Source of the DNA: CAIWXH01 sp964555675
Lineage (GTDB): Bacteria; Chloroflexota; Chloroflexia; Chloroflexales; Chloroflexaceae
DNA: 5,522 nucleotides
Direction: 5' to 3'
NCBI GenBank assembly: GCA_964555675.1
Contig: CAZKTU010000347.1
Coordinates: 1-5,522 of the forward strand
The notes beneath the pieces were generated by a model. The model saw only the letters and a list, made by a program, of their open reading frames with translations. It had not been told where the DNA came from and ran no database searches. How positions within the stretch are numbered: position 1 is the stretch's first letter; each line of letters begins with the position of its first letter. Positions 1 through 5,503 of the stretch are shown here, in pieces. Both the position numbers and the translations under genes were made by a program.

Positions 1-3
1 CCT

Positions 4-30
4 GTTTGTTCGTGCGCATAGGTTTGTTCG
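4..30. repeat. Two direct copies of GTTTGTTCG
   Basis: The 9-mer GTTTGTTCG occurs at 4-12 and 22-30, an 18-bp centre-to-centre spacing, or about two helical turns. On the minus strand it reads CGAACAAAC. Such spacing suits a tandem protein-binding site in front of a gene lying to the left. It does not match the CGAAC-N4-GTTCG palindrome of the Gram-positive LexA box. Chance cannot be excluded for a repeat this short. Confidence 0.35.
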
Positions 31-31
31 A

Positions 32-48
32 AGGGGCCTGCGGCCCCT
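32..48. repeat. 7-bp hairpin near left edge
   Basis: AGGGGCC at 32-38 pairs perfectly with GGCCCCT at 42-48 around a 3-nt loop. No T-run follows on either strand, so it is only a weak candidate for a terminator of a gene coming from the left edge. It could equally be part of a leader. Confidence 0.35.
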
Positions 49-301
49 CCGAGCCTCCCCGCTCATGCACACTATCAAGCGAGACTTGATGTAACAGGCC
101 TTTGCGGCCCTCGATCTGATGCCAAGCTGACAAATTCGATAGCCGTTTCTGACGGCCTTGTTACCCCCAGGGCTTGTACGATAGGGTGTCGAAGCGCTAT
201 GCTTAGCGTAGATCTGACAGCGCGCTAGTGGGGGACATTGAGCACGCCGGATCGGCCGCGGGCTGAGGCGCCGGGATTGGGATTACCGGAGCAGCCCGAC
301 A

Positions 302-363
302 GGCGGGGGGCGCGAGCCGCGAGTGGTTTTGGGAGAGACCCTCGCATGGTTCAGCCCCCCGCC
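302..363. repeat. Nested inverted repeat, possible folded RNA
   Basis: GGCGGGGGG at 302-310 is the exact reverse complement of CCCCCCGCC at 355-363. Between the arms lies a second hairpin, GCGAG at 319-323 with CTCGC at 341-345. Together they could form a two-tier stem in RNA from either strand. It lies in a gene-free stretch downstream of the SEC-C gene. I could not match it to RNase P RNA, tmRNA, SRP RNA or a riboswitch. High G+C makes such arms more likely by chance. Confidence 0.4.
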
Positions 364-365
364 GG

Positions 366-396
366 CCCCCAGCCCAGCCGGCTGGCGGCCTGGGGG
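366..396. repeat. Inverted repeat around a 12-bp palindrome
   Basis: CCCCCAG at 366-372 pairs with CTGGGGG at 390-396. Inside sits the perfect palindrome CCAGCCGGCTGG at 374-385. An overlapping alternative hairpin, GGGAA at 395-399 with TTCCC at 404-408 (CACA loop), would compete for the right arm. The block abuts the hairpin at 422-447 and may belong to the same 3' untranslated structure of the SEC-C gene, or to a separate RNA. Confidence 0.4.
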
Positions 397-421
397 GAAC
401 ACATTCCCGGGGGGGAAGCGC

Positions 422-447
422 GAGGGCCTGGCAAACGCCAGGCCCTC
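422..447 (-). terminator. Strong hairpin, probable terminator of SEC-C gene
   Basis: GAGGGCCTGGC at 422-432 and GCCAGGCCCTC at 437-447 form a perfect 11-bp stem with a 4-nt loop. It starts 34 bases past the stop codon of the SEC-C gene, in the usual place for a terminator. No U-tract follows on either strand (the minus strand continues with a C-run), so it is not a textbook intrinsic terminator. It may instead stabilise the 3' end or act with Rho. Confidence 0.6.
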
Positions 448-481
448 TTCGCGTCTCCAATCTGTCGGGCAGGGGCGCCGA

Positions 482-1423
482 CTACTCGGCCTCGGGCTTG
501 CGGGGCGGCTCCTCGGCTGTCTCCTCCACCGGCTCTTCGGGGGGCGTGGGGGCCGGGCGACCGAGCAGGGAGGCCACGCTCTCGGCGGTGAGCTTGAGGG
601 CGATCTGGCCGTCGCTGATGATGCGCTCGAGCAGATTGGGGTCGCGGACCTCTGTGGGCAGGGCGGTGACGAAGTGGTTGAGCACCTCGCTACGCTCGTC
701 GATCAGGTCGGCCCAGTCGGCGGCGGGGGCCGTGCGGCGCAGGTCGGCCAGGTGCAGCTCGGCGAACTCGACCAGCTTCTCGGCCGTGTCGTCGGTCAGC
801 TGGGCGGCGGCCCCGGCCAGGTAGTAGGTGGGCGCCTCGGCGCCGGGGGCGGTGTCGGCGGGGACCAGGTGGCCGACCACCACCTCGCCGGGCGCGAGCC
901 GCTTGGAGGCGCCGTAGTCGGCGATCTGGCGCACATCGCCGGCCAGCAGGTCGCGCGCGGTCACACCCTGGCCCTTCTGGATCTCCTCGACCAGATAGGG
1001 GCGCAGGCGCACCTCGCGCCAGGCCTGGAGCAGCCGGCGCTCGTAGGGGTCGGCCTCGAAGGCCTCGGCCTCGGCGAGCTGGGCGACCAGGGTGCGCCCG
1101 TCGGGCTGACGCACATCGAAGGCGAACCAGGTGAGGAAGCGCTCGGCGCCGCGATCCTCGGCCGTATCGAGCTCGTCCATCTGGTCGAGCTGGTAGCGGC
1201 CCTGCCAGAAGCGCTCGAAGGCGGCGGGAATCTGCTCGGGCTGGGCCTGGGCGGCCTCGATGATGCGCGGCAGCAGGGTGTCCTGGGCCTGGCGCAGGCG
1301 CAACTGCTCGGTGCGGGCCTCAGCCTCGATCGGCAGGTGGCAGTCTTTGTACTTCTTGCCGCTGCCGCAGTGGCACGGGTCGTTGCGCCCGAGCTTGGCG
1401 GCCTTGGCCTGGGGCTTGGCCAT
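482..1423 (-). CDS. SEC-C zinc-motif protein
   Basis: A predicted 313-residue cytoplasmic protein with a SEC-C motif at its N terminus, about residues 12-29 (GRNDPCHCGSGKKYKDCH). C17, C19, C28 and H29 are the expected zinc ligands. SEC-C is the short zinc-binding module first known from the C terminus of SecA and also found in many unrelated proteins, where it binds proteins or nucleic acids. The remaining ~280 residues look helical and soluble, with no signal peptide or membrane segment. They end in an acidic Glu/Pro-rich tail, and I recognise no family in them. The ATG at 1421-1423 is chosen because AGAGGGA lies at 1433-1439, nine bases upstream, and the SEC-C motif follows at once. A longer frame opens from a TTG at 1487-1489 but runs through the probable leader. 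The gene stands alone and divergent from the glycosyltransferases. The motif call is firm; the function is unknown. Confidence 0.88.
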   Translation of the reverse strand: MAKPQAKAAKLGRNDPCHCGSGKKYKDCHLPIEAEARTEQLRLRQAQDTLLPRIIEAAQAQPEQIPAAFERFWQGRYQLDQMDELDTAEDRGAERFLTWFAFDVRQPDGRTLVAQLAEAEAFEADPYERRLLQAWREVRLRPYLVEEIQKGQGVTARDLLAGDVRQIADYGASKRLAPGEVVVGHLVPADTAPGAEAPTYYLAGAAAQLTDDTAEKLVEFAELHLADLRRTAPAADWADLIDERSEVLNHFVTALPTEVRDPNLLERIISDGQIALKLTAESVASLLGRPAPTPPEEPVEETAEEPPRKPEAE

Positions 1424-1432
1424 GGTACGGTG

Positions 1433-1439
1433 TCCCTCT
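1433..1439 (-). promoter_or_regulatory. Ribosome binding site of SEC-C gene
   Basis: AGAGGGA on the minus strand ends nine bases before the ATG at 1421-1423. It decides this start over the in-frame TTG 22 codons upstream, which has no comparable site. Confidence 0.7.
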
Positions 1440-1449
1440 GTTGTTGGCG

Positions 1450-1464
1450 CCGCGGGGAACGCGG
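1450..1464 (-). repeat. Leader hairpin before SEC-C gene
   Basis: CCGCG at 1450-1454 and CGCGG at 1460-1464 form a perfect 5-bp stem with a 5-nt loop in the presumed ~74-nt leader of the SEC-C transcript, 10 bases upstream of its ribosome binding site. It could tune translation; nothing links it to a known riboswitch. Confidence 0.35.
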
Positions 1465-1503
1465 TGGTAAATCGCTCAAGCTCTGCCAATCAGCTCAGGC
1501 GCG

Positions 1504-1512
1504 ATTGTAGCA
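1504..1512 (-). promoter_or_regulatory. Extended -10 promoter for SEC-C gene
   Basis: The minus strand reads TGCTACAAT, a TG-N extended -10 element with TACAAT (five of six to consensus) at 1509-1504. No good -35 is visible: at a 17-bp spacing it reads TGCATT, which fits the extended -10 class. Transcription would begin near 1497 and give a leader of about 74 nt before the ATG at 1423. Confidence 0.5.
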
Positions 1513-1520
1513 CAGTCCTC

Positions 1521-1529
1521 TGGTATAAT
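1521..1529 (+). promoter_or_regulatory. Consensus extended -10 promoter for GT-C gene
   Basis: TGGTATAAT is a perfect TG-N-TATAAT extended -10 element. The -35 at a 17-bp spacing would be GCGATT (1501-1506), which is poor, as is typical for this promoter class. The start of transcription is expected near 1535-1540, right at or a few bases before the ATG at 1540. The upstream in-frame ATG (1528-1530) lies inside the hexamer and so would not be transcribed. Confidence 0.65.
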
Positions 1530-1539
1530 GCAGCTTCGC

Positions 1540-3819
1540 ATGAGGCTATTTGCTACACCCTATCGGGCGGCCGCGGGCTGGCTGCTCCTGGCTTTGGCCC
1601 TGCTCCTGGGGGCGGCCTGGCAGCGCGAGGCGCGCGGGCGACAGGCCATCGAGATCGGCGCGCCCCTCGACGAGGGGTATGTGGCCGGCTTCTACGGGCG
1701 CGAGCTGAGCGCCGACGGCGGCGCCCGCAGCTTTCGCTGGTCGCGCCCCGCCGCCGAGCTGCGCCTGCGCGCCGCCCCGGCCCCGGCGGCCCTGCGACTC
1801 CATCTACTCGCTCCCAACGGCCCCGACGGCCAGCCCTCGACCCTGGCGCTGCAGGCGGGCGGCCAACCCCTGGGGGCGTTCGCGCTTGCGCCCGAGTTTC
1901 GGGTCTACACGCTGCTGCTGCCCCCGGGCGAGCAGCGCGTGGCCCTGGCGGCGACGCCCCTGAGCCTGCCGGGCGACCCGCGGGCGCTGGGCCTGGTCCT
2001 CGACCGGGTCGAGCTACGGGCCCTGGCGGGCGGTGGGGCCGCGGGCCTGCTGGACGAACCGCTGGTCTTCCCTGGGCTGCCGATCGGGTTGGCGCTCGTG
2101 GCGGGGGCGGTGGCTCTGGCCGGCGTGCGGCAGCCCTGGCCGGGTCTGGCGGCCCTGGCGGCCCTGGCGCTCCTGGCGGCCGTGACATGGGCCTGGCCCG
2201 AGCTGAGGCTACCGCTGGCCTGGGCCCTGACCGTGGGCGCGGGCGCTGTGGCCCTGGCTCTGGCTCTGGCGCGGCTGGCCCGGGCGATTCCGGCCCTGCG
2301 GCCCGAGGACGACCGGCGCGCGATTGGCTGGCTGTGCGCGGCGTGGGCCGTCTCGTTCGCGATCGGTTTCGCGCCCTGGGTGGCCAGCGACGGCACCGGC
2401 TACTACGCCTACACGCGCTCGCTGGCCCTCGACGGCGACCTGAACTTCGCCAACGAGTATAGTGAGATGCCCTTCCCCCACGCCCCGCGCAACCTCGAGC
2501 AGCTGCGGGTCGCGGCGACCGGGATGTACCATAACCCCTTCTCGATCGGCCCCGGGCTGCTCTGGCTGCCGGGCTTCGCCGTGGCCGACCTGTTCGTGCG
2601 CTACGGCCCGGGGGGGTACTGGCCGGCCGACGGCTACTCGCTGCCCTATGTGGCCCTGACCATGCTGGTCACGGCCCTGGGGGGGTTAGTGTTGCTGCTG
2701 GCGCTGTACCGGATCGGCCGGCGAGTGGCGGGGCCTGGCAGCGCTACCCTGGCGGCCCTGGCGATCTATTTCGGGGCCAACCCGCTCTACTATGCCCTAC
2801 GCGAGGGCAGCTTCGCCCATGGGCTGTCGGGCATGGCCGCGGCCCTCTTCGTGCTGGCCTGGCTACGCCTGGAAGAGCGCCCCTCGCCACGACGCTGGGC
2901 GGCCCTGGGCGCGGCGGGCGGCCTGAGCGCGCTGCTCTACTGGACGAGCGCCCTTGCGCTCCTGCCGGCGGCGCTGAGCGCGGCCCGTCAACTGGTGGAG
3001 GCGCTGCGCGCGCGAGGCGTCGAGCGGGGCAGGCGTCTGCGTGAGCTGGGGCTAGGGGTGGCGCTGGCCGCATTGTGCGGGCTGGCGCTGGTGGCGCCGC
3101 AGCTGCTCGCCTGGCAGGTGATCTTCGGCACGCCGCTGACGGTGCCGCAGGGGACGGGCTTTATCACCCCGGGGGCGCCGGTGGTGGGGCCGTTCTTCTT
3201 TGGGGCGCTGCACGGCATGCTGCCCTGGACGCCGGCCTATTTCGTTGGCATGCTGGGGTTGGGGCTGGTTGCTGCGCGGCGACCGTGGGCGGGGCTCTGC
3301 CTGGGGCTGGGCTTCGCGCTCTACCTCTTCTATAACATGACCCTCTCGACCTGGCACGGCGGCGGGGCCTTCGGCCTGCGCCGGCTGACCGTCCTGGCGC
3401 CCTGGTGCGCCCTGGGCCTGGCGGCCGTGCTGGCCGAGCTGCGCCGGCTGCACTGGTCGCTGCCGGTGGGCGCGGCAGCCCTGTTGGCCGCCTGGACGAG
3501 CCTGCTGGCGGTGCGCTACGACCTCTACCTGATCGGCCGCGACGTGGGCGCGCTCGAGGAGCTGCCGATGGCCGCCTTCCTGCTGGGGCGCGACGCCCTG
3601 CCCCTGGGGCGGGGCGGCGACTGGGCGGCGAGCGGCTTCTTCGGCGGGGCCCTCGGGCTGGCCCGCGCCGGGGCGCCCTGGCCCGCCGTGCTGGCCCTGG
3701 CCGCCCTGGTGGCGGCCCTCGCCGCGGGCGGCGTGGCCCTGGCTTTGCGTCTGAGCCTTCTCCGCGAGGCGCCCCTGGCCGCCCCGGCCCCCGGCGCCGA
3801 TAGCACGGTGACGCCATGA
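1540..3819 (+). CDS. GT-C membrane glycosyltransferase (GT39-like)
   Basis: A predicted 759-residue integral membrane protein with about 15 hydrophobic helices. Residues ~11-27 form the first helix. Residues ~36-162 are a strand-rich, probably extracytoplasmic beta-sandwich-like domain. Three further helices precede what looks like the GT-C core, from about residue 262. The core carries the family's first outer-loop Asp, in SDGTGYYAY (D284), followed by LDGDLNF and NEY (to residue 307), then a YHNPFSIGPGLLWLP stretch and a late WHGGGAFGLRRL loop. GT-C enzymes of the GT39/ArnT type move a sugar from a polyprenyl-phosphate donor to an acceptor on the outer membrane face; donor and acceptor here are unknown. 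I start at ATG 1540, because the in-frame ATG at 1528 sits within the -10 box. No Shine-Dalgarno is visible, so a leaderless message is likely. Its stop overlaps the next start as ATGA. The fold class is confident; the exact activity is not. Confidence 0.87.
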   Translation: MRLFATPYRAAAGWLLLALALLLGAAWQREARGRQAIEIGAPLDEGYVAGFYGRELSADGGARSFRWSRPAAELRLRAAPAPAALRLHLLAPNGPDGQPSTLALQAGGQPLGAFALAPEFRVYTLLLPPGEQRVALAATPLSLPGDPRALGLVLDRVELRALAGGGAAGLLDEPLVFPGLPIGLALVAGAVALAGVRQPWPGLAALAALALLAAVTWAWPELRLPLAWALTVGAGAVALALALARLARAIPALRPEDDRRAIGWLCAAWAVSFAIGFAPWVASDGTGYYAYTRSLALDGDLNFANEYSEMPFPHAPRNLEQLRVAATGMYHNPFSIGPGLLWLPGFAVADLFVRYGPGGYWPADGYSLPYVALTMLVTALGGLVLLLALYRIGRRVAGPGSATLAALAIYFGANPLYYALREGSFAHGLSGMAAALFVLAWLRLEERPSPRRWAALGAAGGLSALLYWTSALALLPAALSAARQLVEALRARGVERGRRLRELGLGVALAALCGLALVAPQLLAWQVIFGTPLTVPQGTGFITPGAPVVGPFFFGALHGMLPWTPAYFVGMLGLGLVAARRPWAGLCLGLGFALYLFYNMTLSTWHGGGAFGLRRLTVLAPWCALGLAAVLAELRRLHWSLPVGAAALLAAWTSLLAVRYDLYLIGRDVGALEELPMAAFLLGRDALPLGRGGDWAASGFFGGALGLARAGAPWPAVLALAALVAALAAGGVALALRLSLLREAPLAAPAPGADSTVTP
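2146..2181 (+). repeat. Four 9-bp units of CTGGCGGCC in coding DNA
   Basis: CTGGCGGCC occurs at 2146-2154, 2155-2163 and 2173-2181, with a variant CTGGCGCTC at 2164-2172. The repeat encodes the Leu-Ala-Ala triplets of the third helix of the GT-C protein. It is in phase, so a gain or loss of one unit would add or remove three residues without shifting frame. Confidence 0.6.
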
Positions 3820-4820
3820 GCCCCACCATCTCGCTAGTCTGCACCGTTCGCGACGAGGCGGACAATATCGCTCATCTGCTCGACTCGATGCTGGCCCAGA
3901 CCAGGCCGCCCGACGAGATCGTGGTCAACGACTGCATGAGCCGCGACGCCACGCCGGAGATCGTGCGGGCATACGCGGCGCGCGACGGGCGCATCCGGCT
4001 GGTCACCGGCGGGTTTAACATCTCGTCGGGGCGCAACAACGCCGTGCGGGCGGCCCGCGGCGCGATCGTCGCCTGCACCGACGCCGGGCTGACCCTGGAC
4101 CCGGCGTGGCTCGCCAACCTCGTCGCGCCGATCGAGGCGGGCGCGGCCGACCTGGTGGGCGGCTACTACCAACCGGCGCCCCAGAGCCTGTTCGAGCTGA
4201 CCCTGGGAGCGGTCAACTACCGCGACCTGGACGAGATCGACCCGGCCAGCTTTCTGCCCTTCGGCAACTGCATGGCCTTCCGCAAGGCGCTATGGGAGCA
4301 GGTCGGCGGCTTCCCCGAGTGGCTGAGCCACAGCGAGGATCTCTACTTCGACCTTGAGGCCGAGCGGCTCGGCTTCCGCCGCGCGTTCGCGCCAGGGGCA
4401 GTGATCTACTTCCGGCCGCGCAGCTCGCTGCGGGCCTTCGCGCGCCAGTACTACTTCTACGCCAGGGGCGACGGCGTGGGCGACCTGTGGCGCAAGCGCC
4501 ACCTGGCCCGCTACGGGGCCTACGGCGCGCTGCTGGGGCTGCTGCTCGCCGCGGCCCGCTGGCCCTGGGCGCGGCTGCCCGTGGCGGCCCTGGCGGCCCT
4601 TGGCGCCGCCGGCTACACGCGGGAGCCCTACAGGCGCCTGTGGCGGCGCCTGCGGGGCCGTCCGCCCCACGAGCGAGCCTACGCCATAGCCCTGGTGCCG
4701 GTCATTCGCCTGGTGGGCGACCTAGCGAAGATGGCGGGCTACCCGGCCGGGGTGCGGCTACGGGGCTCACTCAAAGAGCGGACAGAATCGCCCGGGCGTG
4801 GTCGATCTCATCCTGGTTGA
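3816..4820 (+). CDS. Family 2 (GT-A) glycosyltransferase
   Basis: A predicted 334-residue inverting GT-A enzyme. The N terminus shows the nucleotide-binding strand and loop (ISLVCTVRDEADNI, then EIVVND at ~34-39). TDAG at 88-91 stands at the DxD metal site, and GGF...SED at ~164-175 supplies the probable catalytic base (E174 D175). The RPRSSLRAFARQYYFYARGDG block (~200-220) is typical of a subgroup with a C-terminal membrane-associating part. Weak hydrophobic segments follow at ~234-250 and 254-267, and the family's end region (GDLAKMAGYPAG) lies near 301-312. It would transfer a sugar from a nucleotide-sugar at the inner membrane face; the substrate is unknown. The ATG overlaps the GT-C stop (ATGA) and lacks its own ribosome site, so coupled translation is likely. 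The last 16 residues are antisense to the hydrolase gene and look like an unconserved read-on tail. N38 replaces the more usual first Asp of the DD motif. Confidence 0.9.
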   Translation: MSPTISLVCTVRDEADNIAHLLDSMLAQTRPPDEIVVNDCMSRDATPEIVRAYAARDGRIRLVTGGFNISSGRNNAVRAARGAIVACTDAGLTLDPAWLANLVAPIEAGAADLVGGYYQPAPQSLFELTLGAVNYRDLDEIDPASFLPFGNCMAFRKALWEQVGGFPEWLSHSEDLYFDLEAERLGFRRAFAPGAVIYFRPRSSLRAFARQYYFYARGDGVGDLWRKRHLARYGAYGALLGLLLAAARWPWARLPVAALAALGAAGYTREPYRRLWRRLRGRPPHERAYAIALVPVIRLVGDLAKMAGYPAGVRLRGSLKERTESPGRGRSHPG

Positions 4821-5403
4821 TCGTGTGGCCCATGCCGGGGTAGAGCTTCGCGGTGACCGCGGCGCCGAGGGCGCTGAGCACGGCCTCGGACTCGAGCACG
4901 CGCCCCTTGGGGATGTGGGCGTCGACGTCGCTGCAGCCGAGGAAGGCGGGCGTGCCGGCCAGGCTGCCCTGGTAGTCGCGGGGCGTGCCCTCGGGGCCGA
5001 TCAGGCCGCCACTGAAGGCGAGCAGGCCGCCGTAGCGCCGCGCGTTGCGGGCCGCGAACTCCGAGGCCAGGCAGGCGCCCTGCGAGAAGCCGGCCAGGAC
5101 GATCCGCTCGGCGGGAATGCCCGCGGTCTCGACGTGAGCGACCAGGGCCGCGAGGGCGGCGAGGGCCGCTGAGAGGTACGGCTCGTTCTGGGCCAGGGGC
5201 GCGAGGAAGCTGTAGGGGTACCAGGTGCCGTTATCGGCCTGGGGGGCGAGGAAGGCCAGGCCCGGGGCGTCCAGCTCGGGCGCGAGGGTCAGGATGCTCT
5301 CGGCGCTGGCCCCGCGGCCGTGGATGAGGATGACGACGCCGCGCGCCGTCGCGAGGGGCTCGCCCGCAGCGAGCACGGGGCCGCGGTGCAGATTCTGGGT
5401 CAT
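4771..5403 (-). CDS. Phospholipase/carboxylesterase-type alpha/beta hydrolase
   Basis: A predicted 210-residue cytoplasmic serine hydrolase, the usual size for the Abhydrolase_2 (phospholipase/carboxylesterase) family. IHGRGA at 27-32 is the oxyanion-hole loop. GFSQGA at 105-110 is the nucleophile elbow with S107. The SDVDAHIP stretch supplies the acid (D161, with D159 as the alternative), and PGMGHTIN carries H193. There is no signal peptide or membrane segment. Family members cleave small carboxylic esters, and some act in stress from quinones or other electrophiles; the substrate here cannot be named. The start ATG has GGGAGA at 5409-5414, about six bases upstream. It converges on the GT2 gene, and its last ~15 codons overlap that gene by 50 bp, with no terminator between them. 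The fold and triad are clear; the biological role is open. Confidence 0.92.
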   Translation of the reverse strand: MTQNLHRGPVLAAGEPLATARGVVILIHGRGASAESILTLAPELDAPGLAFLAPQADNGTWYPYSFLAPLAQNEPYLSAALAALAALVAHVETAGIPAERIVLAGFSQGACLASEFAARNARRYGGLLAFSGGLIGPEGTPRDYQGSLAGTPAFLGCSDVDAHIPKGRVLESEAVLSALGAAVTAKLYPGMGHTINQDEIDHARAILSAL

Positions 5404-5408
5404 GGTCG

Positions 5409-5414
5409 TCTCCC
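5409..5414 (-). promoter_or_regulatory. Ribosome binding site of hydrolase gene
   Basis: GGGAGA on the minus strand lies six bases before the ATG at 5401-5403 and supports that start. Two of its bases (5413-5414) also belong to a small hairpin, CCGAG 5413-5417 with CTCGG 5426-5430, that could partly mask it. Confidence 0.7.
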
Positions 5415-5453
5415 GAGTTTAGACTCTCGGCGCCCTTGCTGCGGGTACGGCCC

Positions 5454-5482
5454 GTTGTATGTTCGCAGAGAGTCGGGACCAA
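5454..5482 (-). promoter_or_regulatory. Weak promoter candidate for hydrolase gene
   Basis: On the minus strand TTGGTC (5482-5477) and TACAAC (5459-5454) are 17 bp apart. Each matches the sigma-70 consensus only partly. The -35 part falls on the first heptad of the repeat at 5476-5503. An inverted repeat, GACTCTC 5422-5428 with GAGAGTC 5468-5474, brackets the -10 part. Confidence 0.3.
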
Positions 5483-5503
5483 AGACGAAGGACCAAGGAC
5501 GAA
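5476..5503. repeat. Four tandem heptads RGACSAA
   Basis: Four 7-bp units follow without a gap: GGACCAA, AGACGAA, GGACCAA, GGACGAA. Seen another way, a 14-bp unit is repeated twice with one mismatch. Heptanucleotide arrays of this kind are found between genes in several bacterial groups, for example the short tandemly repeated sequences of cyanobacteria. The array sits ~73 bases upstream of the hydrolase start and ends 19 bases before the window edge. Confidence 0.7.

Larger units (their letters stand above)
1..421. other. Non-coding left flank
   Basis: I find no gene I can defend here. Positions 1 to about 215 are close to 52% G+C, well below the genes, and stops occur in all forward frames within the first 130 bases. 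Small perfect inverted repeats lie at 74-79/85-90 (ATCAAG, 5-nt loop), 142-146/152-156 (GCCGT) and 195-199/204-208 (CGCTA, 4-nt loop). From about 216 on the sequence becomes very GC-rich and holds nested inverted repeats, listed separately. A gene starting or ending just left of the window could reach in: forward frame 2 stays open from the edge to a TAA at 92-94, and the minus strand is open from an ATG at 64-66 out of the window. Neither has a ribosome binding site or a recognisable protein. Confidence 0.6.

Noticed and set aside
2..94. Possible C-terminal end of a gene entering from the left (open to a TAA at 92-94)
   Set aside because: Only about 30 codons are visible, with Arg-rich sequence and mixed third positions, and no recognisable family.
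174..203. TTGTAC and TATGCT, 18 bp apart, as a plus-strand promoter
   Set aside because: Both hexamers are weak matches and no plus-strand gene follows before 1540. An RNA start there cannot be excluded but is not supported.
331..345. GGGAGAGACC resembling the start of a glycine riboswitch
   Set aside because: The required downstream elements (CGAAGG-GCAA and the CTCAGGCAAAAGGAC block) are absent, and no glycine gene follows.
1424..1489. 22-codon N-terminal extension of the SEC-C protein from a TTG
   Set aside because: It begins with a TTG that has no ribosome site, whereas the ATG at 1421-1423 has AGAGGGA at good spacing.
323..1510. Long plus-strand open frame (395 codons) opposite the SEC-C gene
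   Set aside because: It is antisense to a gene with a clear motif, start and ribosome site. Its Gly/Leu-rich translation resembles no protein and is what high G+C at third positions produces on the other strand.
1260..2462. Plus-strand open frame of 400 codons across the divergent promoter region
   Set aside because: It crosses the start regions of two opposite genes and translates to Arg/Pro/Gly-rich low-complexity sequence, a frame shadow of the GT-C gene.
3164..3865. Minus-strand open frame of 233 codons opposite the GT-C gene
   Set aside because: The translation is Arg/Pro/Ala repeats with no domain, and it lies fully antisense to conserved membrane-helix coding DNA.
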